Part shown: in pieces, positions 1-7,824 of the stretch | How the letters are laid out: each line of letters starts with the position of its first letter | How positions within the stretch are numbered: position 1 is the first letter of the stretch | Source of the DNA: CAIYRG01 sp964446945 | GTDB lineage: Bacteria > Pseudomonadota > Alphaproteobacteria > Micropepsales > Micropepsaceae | Assembly: GCA_964446945.1 (NCBI GenBank) | Contig: CAYUQO010000004.1 | Span: forward strand, 62,001 to 126,000 | Direction: 5' to 3' | DNA: 64,000 nucleotides | Made by a program: the position numbers and the translations under genes | The notes under the pieces: model-generated | Databases searched by the model: none | The model's input: only the letters and a program-made list of their open reading frames with translations | What the model was told of the DNA's origin: nothing

Positions 1-222
1 TCTGTGGCAGTTTAATTCGCCATTTCGCGGGGTCGGCGATTTGATCATAGAGTTGCCGCGATGCGATATCCGCCACCAAATCAGGGGGTTCTTCCACCAT
101 AGGAAGCGCAGCGGCGTGACCGCCGGATGTTGCGCAAGTTCGGCCGATAGCGCCAATCCGCGCCGGGCCGCAGCAATTACCGCCGGCGGCGCATGCTTCT
201 TAATGAGGGATTTCATCTGCAT
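1..222 (-). CDS. Partial unidentified protein, N-terminal 74 residues
   Basis: This is an open frame that starts just after the hisF stop and runs off the left edge of the window with no stop codon. An ATG at 222 and another at 216 are both possible starts; the preceding gene ends at 227, so it is probably translationally coupled to the hisF/hisH/wbpG-type genes upstream. The visible part is basic and tryptophan-rich (FLWWKNPLIWW at about residues 42-52) and has no signal peptide or domain that I recognise. It is likely another polysaccharide gene because of its position. Function is unknown. Confidence 0.55.
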   Translation of the reverse strand, partial: MQMKSLIKKHAPPAVIAAARRGLALSAELAQHPAVTPLRFLWWKNPLIWWRISHRGNSMIKSPTPRNGELNCHR

Positions 223-226
223 AACT

Positions 227-973
227 TCAAAGGCGGACTGGAATTTGCGCATTGGCAAGATAGGCCTTCGCGCTGTGAATGCTTGCTTCGGTAAAGTGGT
301 AGATGTTCGCCGTGCACACTGCGGATGCGCCGCCTCGCGCGAATCCTTCAACGAAATGCGCCCATTTTCCGGCGCCGCCGCAGATCAGGACCGGTAATTC
401 AACTGCGTCAACCACCTGCCGGCACAGTTCGATGTCATAGCCCGACAGCGCCCCGTCGCGTTCGACTGAGGTGACAAGAATTTCTCCCGCACCCAAATCC
501 TGCGCGCGGCGCGCCCACGCGGCCGGTTCGCAACCTGTCGGGCGCGCAGCAAAATGCGTGAAGGCTTCGTAGCGGCCATTGGCGTGACGCCTGGCGTCGA
601 TCGAGCACACCACGCTCTGGCTGCCATATTGGGCGGCGATCTCGCCCGCCAGTTTCGGATTTTCCGCCAGGGCGCTGTTGATAACGACTTTGTCGGCGCC
701 GAGCGAAATCACACGGTGAACATCGGCCATGGTGCGAATACCGCCTCCGACTGCAAGCGGTACAAAACACTGACTCGCGAATTTCCGAACCACGGAATCA
801 AAATTGGCAGGATCTCCCTGCCCCGGCCGAGTGACATCAAGAATAACAATTTCGTCCACCGACCATGCATCGACAAAATTCAGCGTGTACCGGTAGTCCG
901 GATTGAACAGCTTGGTGCGAAACAGCACTCCATCATTGAAGGTCAGCACCGTTATCAGTCGTTTGTGGAGCAC
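227..973 (-). CDS. hisF: HisF-type cyclase subunit paralogue for sugar amidination
   Basis: A 248-residue HisF-fold (TIM barrel) protein. I chose the GTG at 973, 14 nt after the hisH stop; the longer frame reaching 1084 would add a low-quality N-terminus lying over hisH. Phosphate-binding loops are visible: GGGIR at 76-80 and GGAGK at 199-203. The second catalytic-type Asp is present (SIDARR, D126), but the position of the first catalytic Asp of true HisF (D11 in a CLDV-type motif) is Thr11 here (VLTFNDG). This fits the HisF2 class that works with HisH2 and WbpG in lipopolysaccharide amidination, where the barrel channels ammonia and does not make histidine intermediates. It sits directly downstream of hisH and a WbpG-like gene. 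Confidence 0.9.
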   Translation of the reverse strand: MLHKRLITVLTFNDGVLFRTKLFNPDYRYTLNFVDAWSVDEIVILDVTRPGQGDPANFDSVVRKFASQCFVPLAVGGGIRTMADVHRVISLGADKVVINSALAENPKLAGEIAAQYGSQSVVCSIDARRHANGRYEAFTHFAARPTGCEPAAWARRAQDLGAGEILVTSVERDGALSGYDIELCRQVVDAVELPVLICGGAGKWAHFVEGFARGGASAVCTANIYHFTEASIHSAKAYLANAQIPVRL

Positions 974-987
974 GTTCGAAGAATTGC

Positions 988-1605
988 TCAGCCCGTCCTG
1001 GTGATGAAGTTGTGCAGCAGTTTCAGCCCGTGCTTCTGGCTTTTTTCCGGGTGGAACTGGACGCCGTAAATTTGGCCGGCGCAAAATGCGGCAGCAAAGT
1101 TTTCACCGTAGTCGCACGAGCCGATCACGGATGTCGAACTCGTGCAGTGAATCGCGTAACTGTGCACGTAATAGAAAAGCGCGTCGTCTGGAATTTCTTC
1201 AAACAGCGGCGAGGACCGCAATCTGGCAAGATTGTCCCATCCTACATGCGGCACACGTAACGATGGATCCGCGGGATGCAGCCGCCGGACCTCTGCGTCA
1301 ATCCACCCAAGCCCTTCGTGCCTGCCAAATTCTTCACTGACACCGCACATCATCTGTGCGCCAAGGCAGATACCCAGGATCGGACGGTTTTTTCGCGCCT
1401 CCTCAAGCACGTCAACCATTCCTGCAGCGCGCAACTGTCGCATGCAATCGCCGAATGCACCGACGCCCGGGACAATAATGCGGTCTGCATCCGCAACAGC
1501 ATCCGGATCGGACGTAATCGAGGGCTCAAAGCCGATCGCGCGTATCGCGCCCGCAACAGATGTCAGGTTTCCGGAGCCATAATTGATGATCGCAACCTGC
1601 ATCAT
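988..1605 (-). CDS. hisH: HisH-type glutamine amidotransferase (ammonia supply for sugar amidination)
   Basis: A 205-residue class I glutamine amidotransferase. The triad looks intact: nucleophile C80 in GICLG, and H185 and E187 in FHPEKS. It hydrolyses glutamine to ammonia, which in this family is passed through a HisF barrel. Its ATG overlaps the stop of the upstream WbpG-like gene (ATGA at 1602-1605), and the HisF partner follows 14 nt later, so the three form a coupled module. The location within a glycan cluster next to a WbpG homologue indicates polysaccharide modification and not histidine synthesis. Confidence 0.92.
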   Translation of the reverse strand: MMQVAIINYGSGNLTSVAGAIRAIGFEPSITSDPDAVADADRIIVPGVGAFGDCMRQLRAAGMVDVLEEARKNRPILGICLGAQMMCGVSEEFGRHEGLGWIDAEVRRLHPADPSLRVPHVGWDNLARLRSSPLFEEIPDDALFYYVHSYAIHCTSSTSVIGSCDYGENFAAAFCAGQIYGVQFHPEKSQKHGLKLLHNFITRTG

Positions 1606-2726
1606 GCCGAATCTGCATGCGCATACGGAGTATAGCGCAATTTCCAGTGGTTACCTTCAAACTTCCAGACCTCAGGATTTCGATGCTTGTCGACGAGCGC
1701 GTAGAAGTCCGGCTCGGTCAGGTTCAGATAGCCAAGATGTTCGTCAAAGTACGTCTTTGGAAATTCGTCGTCGTAGTTGCGGGCGATTTCCAACGCCTGT
1801 TCGCGGGTCATTCTTCCGCGGTAGATCTGCCGCGAAGCATCCCGCGATGCGCGGCCAAATCCGAACTTTATCATCTGCATGTAGTAGTAAAGATTGTCGA
1901 TCTTGTCGTCTAAACTGTCAAAATCGGTGAATGTCCCATCGACCCGTCCCTGCGGCCACGTCCTGAAATCGATCTGCTTCCGGATATAGTTGAAGTTGTC
2001 CACCACGTCCCAGGGAAAAAAATAACCGAAATAGAGCGCCTTGACACCGACCCGCTGAATGTCCTCAGCCTCCGGATAAATATAGGGGGCAAGGTCGCGT
2101 TCGCTGATATCGCCGCCAACCCAATTGCTCGGGTGGTCCCCGATCTGGTGTTCAAGCACTTCGGCGATATCACGAATCTTCGCGTGCTCCTCGCTCAAGA
2201 GCTTTCCACCATATTCGCTTTCACCATGTTCGGCATAAAAGACCAGCGGAACGTTGAGGTGAACAGCCATTTGTACCGGCGCTGCATTGACCCCTGCATC
2301 CCAATGCACCTTCGGATTGCCGCGCTCGATAAAGAACCTTCGCGCCAGTTCGCGCGCAACCTTCTGGTTTGGGCGCACCATCACATGATCGAACCCGGCT
2401 TGAATCAGCGCTTCGCGATTGTGCACGCCGACATCCGTCGGCATCAGCGGCGAAAACGTGACCAGGAGCGGGTTGAGTCCGAATTCGAATTTCAATTTGT
2501 GCGCGATTGCGCTGGAGTCCTTCCCGCCCGACCAGGGCACAATACAGTCGTAAGGCCCGCGCGCCCGATAGCGGTCCACCAGGGAGAGAAATTCAGCGCG
2601 CCGGGCGCTCCAGTCGATGTCGGACTTCGCCGCCGCCGTGTGGCATGCGTTACACACGCCGTCCTCATCGAAGACAATCCGTGGGCGCGAGTCCGGCATG
2701 AGGCAGGTCGCACAAAACCGGATCAT
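1602..2726 (-). CDS. N-acetyl sugar amidotransferase (WbpG/PseA family)
   Basis: A 374-residue member of the WbpG/PseA/LegG-type sugar amidotransferases. Two CxxC pairs at the N-terminus (C5/C8 and C25/C28) look like a zinc site, and an ATP-pyrophosphatase PP-loop follows at about 66-72 (SGGKDSS). In Pseudomonas aeruginosa O5, WbpG with HisH2 and HisF2 converts an acetamido group on an activated sugar to an acetamidino group. The gene order here, wbpG-like then hisH then hisF with overlaps, is the same. The exact substrate cannot be read from the sequence; UDP-ManNAc3NAcA-type or nonulosonic acid sugars are candidates, and their biosynthetic genes are not in this window. Confidence 0.88.
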   Translation of the reverse strand: MIRFCATCLMPDSRPRIVFDEDGVCNACHTAAAKSDIDWSARRAEFLSLVDRYRARGPYDCIVPWSGGKDSSAIAHKLKFEFGLNPLLVTFSPLMPTDVGVHNREALIQAGFDHVMVRPNQKVARELARRFFIERGNPKVHWDAGVNAAPVQMAVHLNVPLVFYAEHGESEYGGKLLSEEHAKIRDIAEVLEHQIGDHPSNWVGGDISERDLAPYIYPEAEDIQRVGVKALYFGYFFPWDVVDNFNYIRKQIDFRTWPQGRVDGTFTDFDSLDDKIDNLYYYMQMIKFGFGRASRDASRQIYRGRMTREQALEIARNYDDEFPKTYFDEHLGYLNLTEPDFYALVDKHRNPEVWKFEGNHWKLRYTPYAHADSA

Positions 2727-2819
2727 GGGCGAGGCCGCGTGGCGCGTGGCAACGGATGGCTCTGGCTTCGCATCCTAATGTATTCACTCCAGGGGCTGCA
2801 TTCCCGCACGATCGGCATG

Positions 2820-3596
2820 TTAGCGTTGATTCGCATCCGCGTATAAATAGTCGTGATGCGACCACTGATCGATCCGGCGGTAACCTTGGGCGGTAAGTAA
2901 GCTATCGATGCTCTTAATGGCTCGCGCCTCAATGAGAAAACAGCGCGGGCGATGCCGGCTAAAGTCGACACCTTTGAGCACCTCCAGCTCATATCCCTCC
3001 ACGTCCAATGAAAAGAAATCGACTGTCGGGCTGCCGGATTCGTCGAGGATGCGGCTGACCGTCATTGCCGGCACGGCATAGACCTGCGACCAATTGTCCG
3101 TATCACTGGCACGGATCTCAAGATCGTGCGTCGAGAGCAGACTTCGTGATGGATCGTCGACAGCGCTCATCAGGTTCGAATAGCGAATATCGACGGTTTT
3201 GGAAGCAGTATCGTCCGCTACCAGTGCGGCATTGACCGATTTCGCAGCCGGCCGGTTGGCCACACAGCGGGCAAATTCGGAGGGCAGCGGCTCGACCAGA
3301 ATCCCGCGCCATCCGCGGTAGCGCTCGAGGTAGGCGGTGTTCGACTGCGTCAATCCGTCATTCGCTCCCACCTCGAAGAAGAATCCATGCCGGAATGGAA
3401 ATTGCTGTTTGATTTTCTCGTGCAGCGGCGGCAGCGCGAATATCTGGCGCGGCGGCAGCAACTCCATTGCGCCGCTGCGGTAGCCGGCTATCCACCGCGC
3501 GGCCGCCGGTGACACCCGCCGCAATGCACTGCCCATAAAACTCATCAGCAGGAAGACTTTATCCCAAGCTACCGCCGTTTGGGTGAGAGCGCCCAC
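2820..3596 (-). CDS. FkbM family methyltransferase
   Basis: A 258-residue S-adenosylmethionine-dependent FkbM-type methyltransferase. The SAM motif is FFFEVGANDGLT at about residues 72-83, followed by a VEP acidic-loop motif and a conserved FFSLDVEGYELEVLKG block near residue 195. In glycan clusters such enzymes O-methylate sugar hydroxyls. The frame opens with GTG at 3596; an ATG at 3545 (MSFMGS) is an alternative start that trims 17 residues. It lies between the winged-helix regulator gene and the amidination module, all on the minus strand with short gaps. The sugar position methylated is unknown. Confidence 0.85.
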   Translation of the reverse strand: MGALTQTAVAWDKVFLLMSFMGSALRRVSPAAARWIAGYRSGAMELLPPRQIFALPPLHEKIKQQFPFRHGFFFEVGANDGLTQSNTAYLERYRGWRGILVEPLPSEFARCVANRPAAKSVNAALVADDTASKTVDIRYSNLMSAVDDPSRSLLSTHDLEIRASDTDNWSQVYAVPAMTVSRILDESGSPTVDFFSLDVEGYELEVLKGVDFSRHRPRCFLIEARAIKSIDSLLTAQGYRRIDQWSHHDYLYADANQR

Positions 3597-3626
3597 CCAA
3601 CTCTGTCTTTTGGATCTGCAGCCCGC

Positions 3627-4271
3627 TTATATCGGGCGTGCAGTAAGGGTCAGCCCCAGCAATGCCGGCGCAAGGATACGTCCGGCACCGAATTCTTCGA
3701 CCGCTGCAGCGAATGTTTGATGGGCTGCGTTCAACTCCGTAATCAGTGCGCCGTCACAAGCTGCAACAATTCCTGAAAGCGCCGCAACCACAGGCACGCC
3801 AACGAAGCGGTCTTGCCGCAGACCTGCATCCACCAGCGCGACGATCTCAACATCGGCTTCGCGCGCGCAAATGACGGAAATCTCGGCGAGGTCGGAAGCG
3901 CCAATCAGCACGACTTTGCGCCAGCCCCTGCGGCGGGCTTCAGCGAATACCTGAGCGTAATCGGCGCGGGCCCGGCGGAACTGTTCAAGCTGGTTGCCGA
4001 GCAAGACCAGTGCGAGGCGCGACTTTTCCGCCAATCCTTTGGGTGTCAGCAGATAGACGCGACGGTGCGCCGGCATACGCCGGACTTTGACGTATCCCTT
4101 CTTGGTGCAGATTTTCAGGTACGCGTTGATCAGCCCTACAGCTACGCCAAACCGCAGCGCCAATCCACGCTGCGATTGGTTGCTGTCGCGATCTACCGAC
4201 TCCAGCAGGTCGAGCATAATCCTCGAACGTGCGAGCTCGTGGCTTCGCGTTCCCTGCCCCTCTCGAGTCAC
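3627..4271 (-). CDS. EPS-associated winged-helix regulator fused to a Rossmann-like domain
   Basis: A 214-residue protein in two parts. Residues 15-82 form a MarR-like winged helix (SQRGLALRFGVAVGLINAY, then a wing around 62-77), resembling the EPS-associated wHTH family found in exopolysaccharide clusters. After a helical linker, residues 118-205 look like a small Rossmann or CoA-binding-like fold (KVVLIGASDLAEIS, then VDAG and LITELN), similar to the N-terminal half of NeuD/PglD proteins, so it may sense a nucleotide or sugar nucleotide (inference). The frame opens at GTG 4271; ATG 4217, preceded by GAGG, is an alternative. A duplicated inverted repeat lies just upstream, overlapping the probable promoter, which suggests autoregulation. 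Confidence 0.8.
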   Translation of the reverse strand: MTREGQGTRSHELARSRIMLDLLESVDRDSNQSQRGLALRFGVAVGLINAYLKICTKKGYVKVRRMPAHRRVYLLTPKGLAEKSRLALVLLGNQLEQFRRARADYAQVFAEARRRGWRKVVLIGASDLAEISVICAREADVEIVALVDAGLRQDRFVGVPVVAALSGIVAACDGALITELNAAHQTFAAAVEEFGAGRILAPALLGLTLTARPI

Positions 4272-4310
4272 ATCCGGCAGGCTGATCCCCGCATTGCATT
4301 CCCCGGATGG

Positions 4311-4339
4311 ATGCTATGATGTTCAAAAGTTGAACGCAA
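4311..4339 (-). promoter_or_regulatory. Probable sigma-70-type promoter of the winged-helix regulator gene
   Basis: Read on the minus strand, TTGCGT at 4339-4334 and TAGCAT at 4316-4311 are spaced by exactly 17 nt, placing a start site about 35 nt ahead of the GTG at 4271. The match to consensus is moderate. One of the two GTTCA-N5-TGAAC repeats fills the spacer, so a bound protein would block the polymerase. Confidence 0.4.
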
Positions 4340-4357
4340 CACGTTCACGTCATGAAC
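4321..4357. promoter_or_regulatory. Tandem operator: two GTTCA-N5-TGAAC inverted repeats
   Basis: Two perfect inverted repeats of identical design occur at 4321-4335 (GTTCAAAAGTTGAAC) and 4343-4357 (GTTCACGTCATGAAC). Their centres are 22 bp apart, about two helical turns, as expected for two dimers binding the same DNA face. They lie 50-86 bp upstream of the winged-helix regulator gene and ahead of the divergent Wzz-like gene. I found no other copy of the full motif in the window. The natural candidate ligand is the adjacent regulator (inference). Confidence 0.65.
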
Positions 4358-4393
4358 ACTCAAGGCCACGGCGAGGGACAGCATCCCCAAGCG

Positions 4394-4660
4394 TTAACAG
4401 CGATCAAACAAAGCCGCGCTCCCTCCGGGGAATCCGTAGGCGGTCAGCCCGATCCATTCGTGAACTGCCCGTTCCAGGTAATCGAGGTTGTCGAGAAATT
4501 GCAGCCCAAATGCGCGAGGGTTGCCGGTCCGGTAATCAAGCGGCCAAGGCAGCATTTTCCAGCCGATCCTCTGTGCCACACGATAGCCCGTGGAAAGTGA
4601 GAGGCCGCCGGGTCGGGAGCGATGCACGGTTTTCTTCAGTCCTGCCGTTGACGGGTTCAC
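4394..4660 (-). pseudogene. C-terminal remnant of a YdcF/ElyC (DUF218) family gene
   Basis: The minus-strand frame encodes a peptide with the hallmarks of a YdcF-family C-terminus: GWKMLPWPLDYRTG (compare the usual GW-V-PYPVDYRT) followed by LERAVHEWIGLTAY and SAALF (compare REWIGL-AYRLTGR-DALF). Only about 65 family-like residues remain. There is no N-terminal half in any minus frame upstream, and the frame meets a TGA at 4691-4693. YdcF proteins are inner-membrane DUF218 proteins linked to envelope or glycan metabolism. I read this as a truncated relic. An alternative is a short expressed ORF starting at GTG 4660, which does have AGGAGG immediately before it but with no spacing. Confidence 0.5.
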
Positions 4661-4719
4661 CCTCCTGTCCGTATGAAGGAAATGCAGGCATCAGAACGGC
4701 ATAGCGAAGCGCAAAGCCC

Positions 4720-5709
4720 ATGGCATCCGACGCGAATCCCGCATTCCCATTCGGCCGGATCTTCAACCGCCAGCAACTGATACTCGCGGTATGGCACGGT
4801 TGGAAATTCATTCTGTTCTTTGCCGCGGTCTGGTTCTGGTACGAGCTGGGTATCCTGCACCACTCAATTCCGGTCTATCAGGCACAAATGGAAGTGACGA
4901 CCGCTCAGTCCAGCGATGCGAGTGCGCCCAGCGGGATCAATATTGCTACGACGCTCGCAAGTTTGGCGTTTCCAGCGCCGCAGGAAGGTTCGAATTTTCG
5001 CTTTTATGTTGACAGCCTGACCTCACGCGACCTGGCCGATGCGCTCGCCAAAAATCCCACCATCATGCACGAGATCTTCGCAGATCAGTGGGATTCGCAA
5101 AGGCAAACCTGGCATGAACCTGCCCCCAGCCGGAATGACCGGATCAGGGATTCCGTGAAACGCTTCCTGGGCCTCCCGTTAACTCCGTGGCACGCGCCGG
5201 ATGGGGAGACGCTGCTTTATTTTATGACCTCAAATGTCGGAATCATTCAGGACCCCCGCAGACCATACATTACAAAGATTACGTTCGATTCTGTGGATCG
5301 GAAATTCGCCGTCGATTTCTTGTACGCACTGCATCAGGCTGCGGACGGCGCTCTGCGCCAGAAGGAATTGAAGCGCACGACGCAAAACATCGACTTTCTT
5401 TCCAAGAACCTCGCGACGACGACTATCGCCGAACACCGCTTCGCGCTGGCGCAGGCGCTTAGCCAACAGGAGCAGGTCGCGATGAACGCCCGCAACACGG
5501 CTCCGTTCGCCGCTGAATTTTTTGAACAACCCTGGGTGTCGACTTTGCCGGTTGCGCCACAGCCCATGCAGCAATTGACGTCTGCCGTATTTTTCGGCGC
5601 GGTGGTTGGCGGGTTAATCGCAATCTTGCGCTGGAATACCAGGGATTGGACACGCGCGTGGTTGCGCCGTCTGTTTTTCAGAAAAAAGCCGATCGGCGCC
5701 TCCGGGTAA
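4720..5709 (+). CDS. Wzz-like polysaccharide chain-length determinant protein
   Basis: A 329-residue inner-membrane protein with the Wzz/PCP topology: one membrane segment at about 24-46, a large periplasmic region, and a second segment at about 286-306 preceded by the proline-rich stretch typical of the family (LPVAPQPMQQLTSAVFFG). A coiled-coil-prone section lies at about 205-255. It lacks a tyrosine-kinase domain. In Wzx/Wzy systems such proteins set the length of the polymer. It is the only plus-strand gene in the first 36 kb and ends 13 nt from the convergent GT2 gene. Sequence similarity to classical Wzz is weak to the eye, so the call rests mainly on architecture and location. Confidence 0.65.
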   Translation: MASDANPAFPFGRIFNRQQLILAVWHGWKFILFFAAVWFWYELGILHHSIPVYQAQMEVTTAQSSDASAPSGINIATTLASLAFPAPQEGSNFRFYVDSLTSRDLADALAKNPTIMHEIFADQWDSQRQTWHEPAPSRNDRIRDSVKRFLGLPLTPWHAPDGETLLYFMTSNVGIIQDPRRPYITKITFDSVDRKFAVDFLYALHQAADGALRQKELKRTTQNIDFLSKNLATTTIAEHRFALAQALSQQEQVAMNARNTAPFAAEFFEQPWVSTLPVAPQPMQQLTSAVFFGAVVGGLIAILRWNTRDWTRAWLRRLFFRKKPIGASG

Positions 5710-5722
5710 CCTCTGGCTGTTC

Positions 5723-6535
5723 CTATACGATTACCTCGTTTGAATCCCCTTTGACGGGCCGCTCTGTCGGCGTCCGCTGCAAATGTCGGTCTATGAGTTC
5801 GAGGGTGAGACAGATTTCCGCAAAGGTACGCTGTAAAACGTAATACCAGCCCGCCCAGCCATCCAAAATGCATCTCTTCCAGACGAGCGTGTAAAAAAAC
5901 ACGAGGATCGGCGCAGGCCAGAGAAGAAGCCGGATGCGATCGACCGTGGGCAGGTTTTTCCCATCACACTGCAATAGGTAGTCAGCCTCAACGGTGGCAT
6001 ATTTCCGCTGCGAGGTGATCCATCGCGAAAGCGGCTTTCGATCATCGTGATAGATGACGCCGTTCAGGGGCAATACAAGCCCACTGACCTGCACACGCTG
6101 AGTGTGTCCTTCATCGTGATACATGGCCCGCTTTGGCCGGTAGAGAACAATGCGCGGCGGATACAGTGTCCCGCGCAGATTTCGACCGTAGACCCGATAC
6201 ACGAAAGAGGCGCAATAGCCGCTGTTGTTTTCTTCCGGTGACAAGTGCTGCAACTCGGCAATCAGATGTTCACTCAACTCATAATCGGCATCGAGCGACA
6301 ACGCCCAGGGTGTACTGACTTTCTGAAGGCCGAAGTTGCATTGTGCGGCAAAGTTTTCAAACGCCCCGGTAAAGACCTTCACGGCCGGATACCTGGACAC
6401 CAACGCGATTGTATCGTCCGTGCTGCCGCTATCCACGATAATGATCTGCTTTGCCCAGGCCAGACGATCCAGTGTGCGCCGGATGTTCGGCGCCTCGTTG
6501 TAAGTCCGTATTACAGGGGTAATCAGCTCAAGCAT
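5723..6535 (-). CDS. Glycosyltransferase family 2, WaaE/lipooligosaccharide glucosyltransferase-like
   Basis: A 270-residue GT2 enzyme with a GT-A fold. Residues 6-20 hold the N-terminal strand (PVIRTYNEAPNIRR), DSGSTDDT is at about 35-42, and the metal-binding-type block LSLDADYELSEH is near 79-90. The later VYRVYGRNLRGTLYPPRIVLYR region and the overall length match the WaaE/KdtX-type family, which adds glucose to lipopolysaccharide core residues, although here the acceptor is more likely the repeat unit. A hydrophobic segment follows at about 203-220. It is the last gene of the long minus-strand block. Confidence 0.85.
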   Translation of the reverse strand: MLELITPVIRTYNEAPNIRRTLDRLAWAKQIIIVDSGSTDDTIALVSRYPAVKVFTGAFENFAAQCNFGLQKVSTPWALSLDADYELSEHLIAELQHLSPEENNSGYCASFVYRVYGRNLRGTLYPPRIVLYRPKRAMYHDEGHTQRVQVSGLVLPLNGVIYHDDRKPLSRWITSQRKYATVEADYLLQCDGKNLPTVDRIRLLLWPAPILVFFYTLVWKRCILDGWAGWYYVLQRTFAEICLTLELIDRHLQRTPTERPVKGDSNEVIV

Positions 6536-6638
6536 GTAAAGTTGCGCCTCAATAACGCCGGCCAGCCGGACTTTCCGCCATCCTGGGTTTCCTACTTGGG
6601 AATCCGGATTATAATGACTTCAGTGGATGCAGCGCATT

Positions 6639-7811
6639 TCAGCTGCGCCGGACAAAAGCGGGACAGTCTGCTGCACCTGCAACCCACAAATAAAGCGCGA
6701 CAGTATCGCGCGCGACTCGAATCCAGGAGAACTCTCGCTCAGTCCAAAGTCGCCCTTTTTGCCCCATTGCCTTGAGATTCCCGTCTGGAATGTCCAACGC
6801 GGCTGACATTGCCGATGCGATGGAGTCGACGCTGTGATCCACCCACCAGCCGCACCCTTCGCTGACAACATTGTTCCACGGTGTTCCCTTTGTGGTGATT
6901 ACTGGAATGCCACTCGCGAGAGCTTCTGCGACGGCGACGCCGAAATTTTCACTCTTGCTAGGCAACACGAAAAGACTTGCATTAGCCAGTGCATGCGATT
7001 TTTCCTCGCCATAAACTCCACTCTCAATTGAAACGCGTGGGATCTCTTGTGTGGCGGCAATGGATTTGAGCAAGTGCACGTAATCGCGCTCTCCAGGTCC
7101 CAATACGCGAAGGCGCCAATCGGGATATGACGCTGAAATTTTTCCCCAGGCCTTCAGCAGCGTTTCAAGACCTTTGATCGGGTGGATGCGTCCCAGATAA
7201 AGAATCGTACGCGGCCCTCCAATCCGCTGCATCGCGATTTGCGATTGTTCCGGGAAGTCCACGCCATTTGGAATGATGGCGACGGGCTGATCAAATCCGG
7301 CCGCCCTGATATCCCTGTATTCCTGTTCACTTGTGGCGTGGAAACCCGCAGCACGCGCAAGTGCTGCTCTTTGCAGCAGATGCCAGAAAGCACGCTTTTT
7401 GAGCTGCGAAATTGAAAGCGCCGCAGGGCTCAGCATTCCGCGTGGGGACACGATAAGCGGCCTGCCTCCGCGCCTGGCTTCGTGCGCGACATAGATATTG
7501 GGCATAAGCCAAAGTCCGTGGTCGTGAAATATTCGCCACTCGGCTGTTCCTTTGCGAAGCGCTTGCCGCATGGCGGACGAGGCGCGGATTTCCCGCAATA
7601 GCGGAATTCGGCCGAAGTCCCAGGGGAACCGGCGCTCGGAAAACAACCCATCGGTGTCGCTGCTCGGGCCGGCTTCCGAAACCGTCAGCAGATCGACTTT
7701 CGCTCCTTCCGCCGCCAGTGCACGGCACAAACGCGGGACGCTGTAATTGGGCCCACCGTCGGCGATTCGTAACCCGGGCACGACGTGCACAACGCGGATG
7801 CCGGCTACCAT
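6639..7811 (-). CDS. Glycosyltransferase family 4 (group 1)
   Basis: A roughly 390-residue retaining glycosyltransferase of GT-B fold. The N-terminal acceptor domain starts with IRVVHVVPGLRIADGGPNY, and the donor domain shows RTILYLGRIHPIKGLETLLKAW and the EX7E-type region SKSENFGVAVAEALASGIPV. I prefer the ATG at 7811 over the one at 7859, because the longer start runs 35 nt into the wzy-like gene and adds a Ser/Arg-rich leader. The last 20 residues (AGAADCPAFVRRS) are unlike the family. Sugar specificity is not predictable. Confidence 0.85.
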   Translation of the reverse strand: MVAGIRVVHVVPGLRIADGGPNYSVPRLCRALAAEGAKVDLLTVSEAGPSSDTDGLFSERRFPWDFGRIPLLREIRASSAMRQALRKGTAEWRIFHDHGLWLMPNIYVAHEARRGGRPLIVSPRGMLSPAALSISQLKKRAFWHLLQRAALARAAGFHATSEQEYRDIRAAGFDQPVAIIPNGVDFPEQSQIAMQRIGGPRTILYLGRIHPIKGLETLLKAWGKISASYPDWRLRVLGPGERDYVHLLKSIAATQEIPRVSIESGVYGEEKSHALANASLFVLPSKSENFGVAVAEALASGIPVITTKGTPWNNVVSEGCGWWVDHSVDSIASAMSAALDIPDGNLKAMGQKGRLWTEREFSWIRVARDTVALYLWVAGAADCPAFVRRS

Positions 7812-7824
7812 AGATCGGCGTGCA

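Larger units (their letters stand above)
4272..4719. other. Divergent intergenic region between regulator gene and wzz-like gene
   Basis: A 448-nt stretch without an intact gene. It holds the probable regulator promoter and duplicated operator (4311-4357) and, on the minus strand, the remnant of a YdcF-type gene (4394-4660). I did not see a convincing promoter for the plus-strand wzz-like gene. Confidence 0.6.

Noticed and set aside
227..1605. hisF/hisH as part of histidine biosynthesis
   Set aside because: No other his gene is present, the HisF catalytic Asp at position 11 is Thr, and both genes are coupled to a WbpG-like sugar amidotransferase gene.
4321..4357. GTTC-containing repeats as an alphaproteobacterial LexA (SOS) box
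   Set aside because: The alphaproteobacterial LexA site is a direct repeat, GTTC-N7-GTTC. Here the second half-site is inverted (GAAC), the motif is duplicated, and it lies next to an EPS regulator with no DNA-repair gene nearby.
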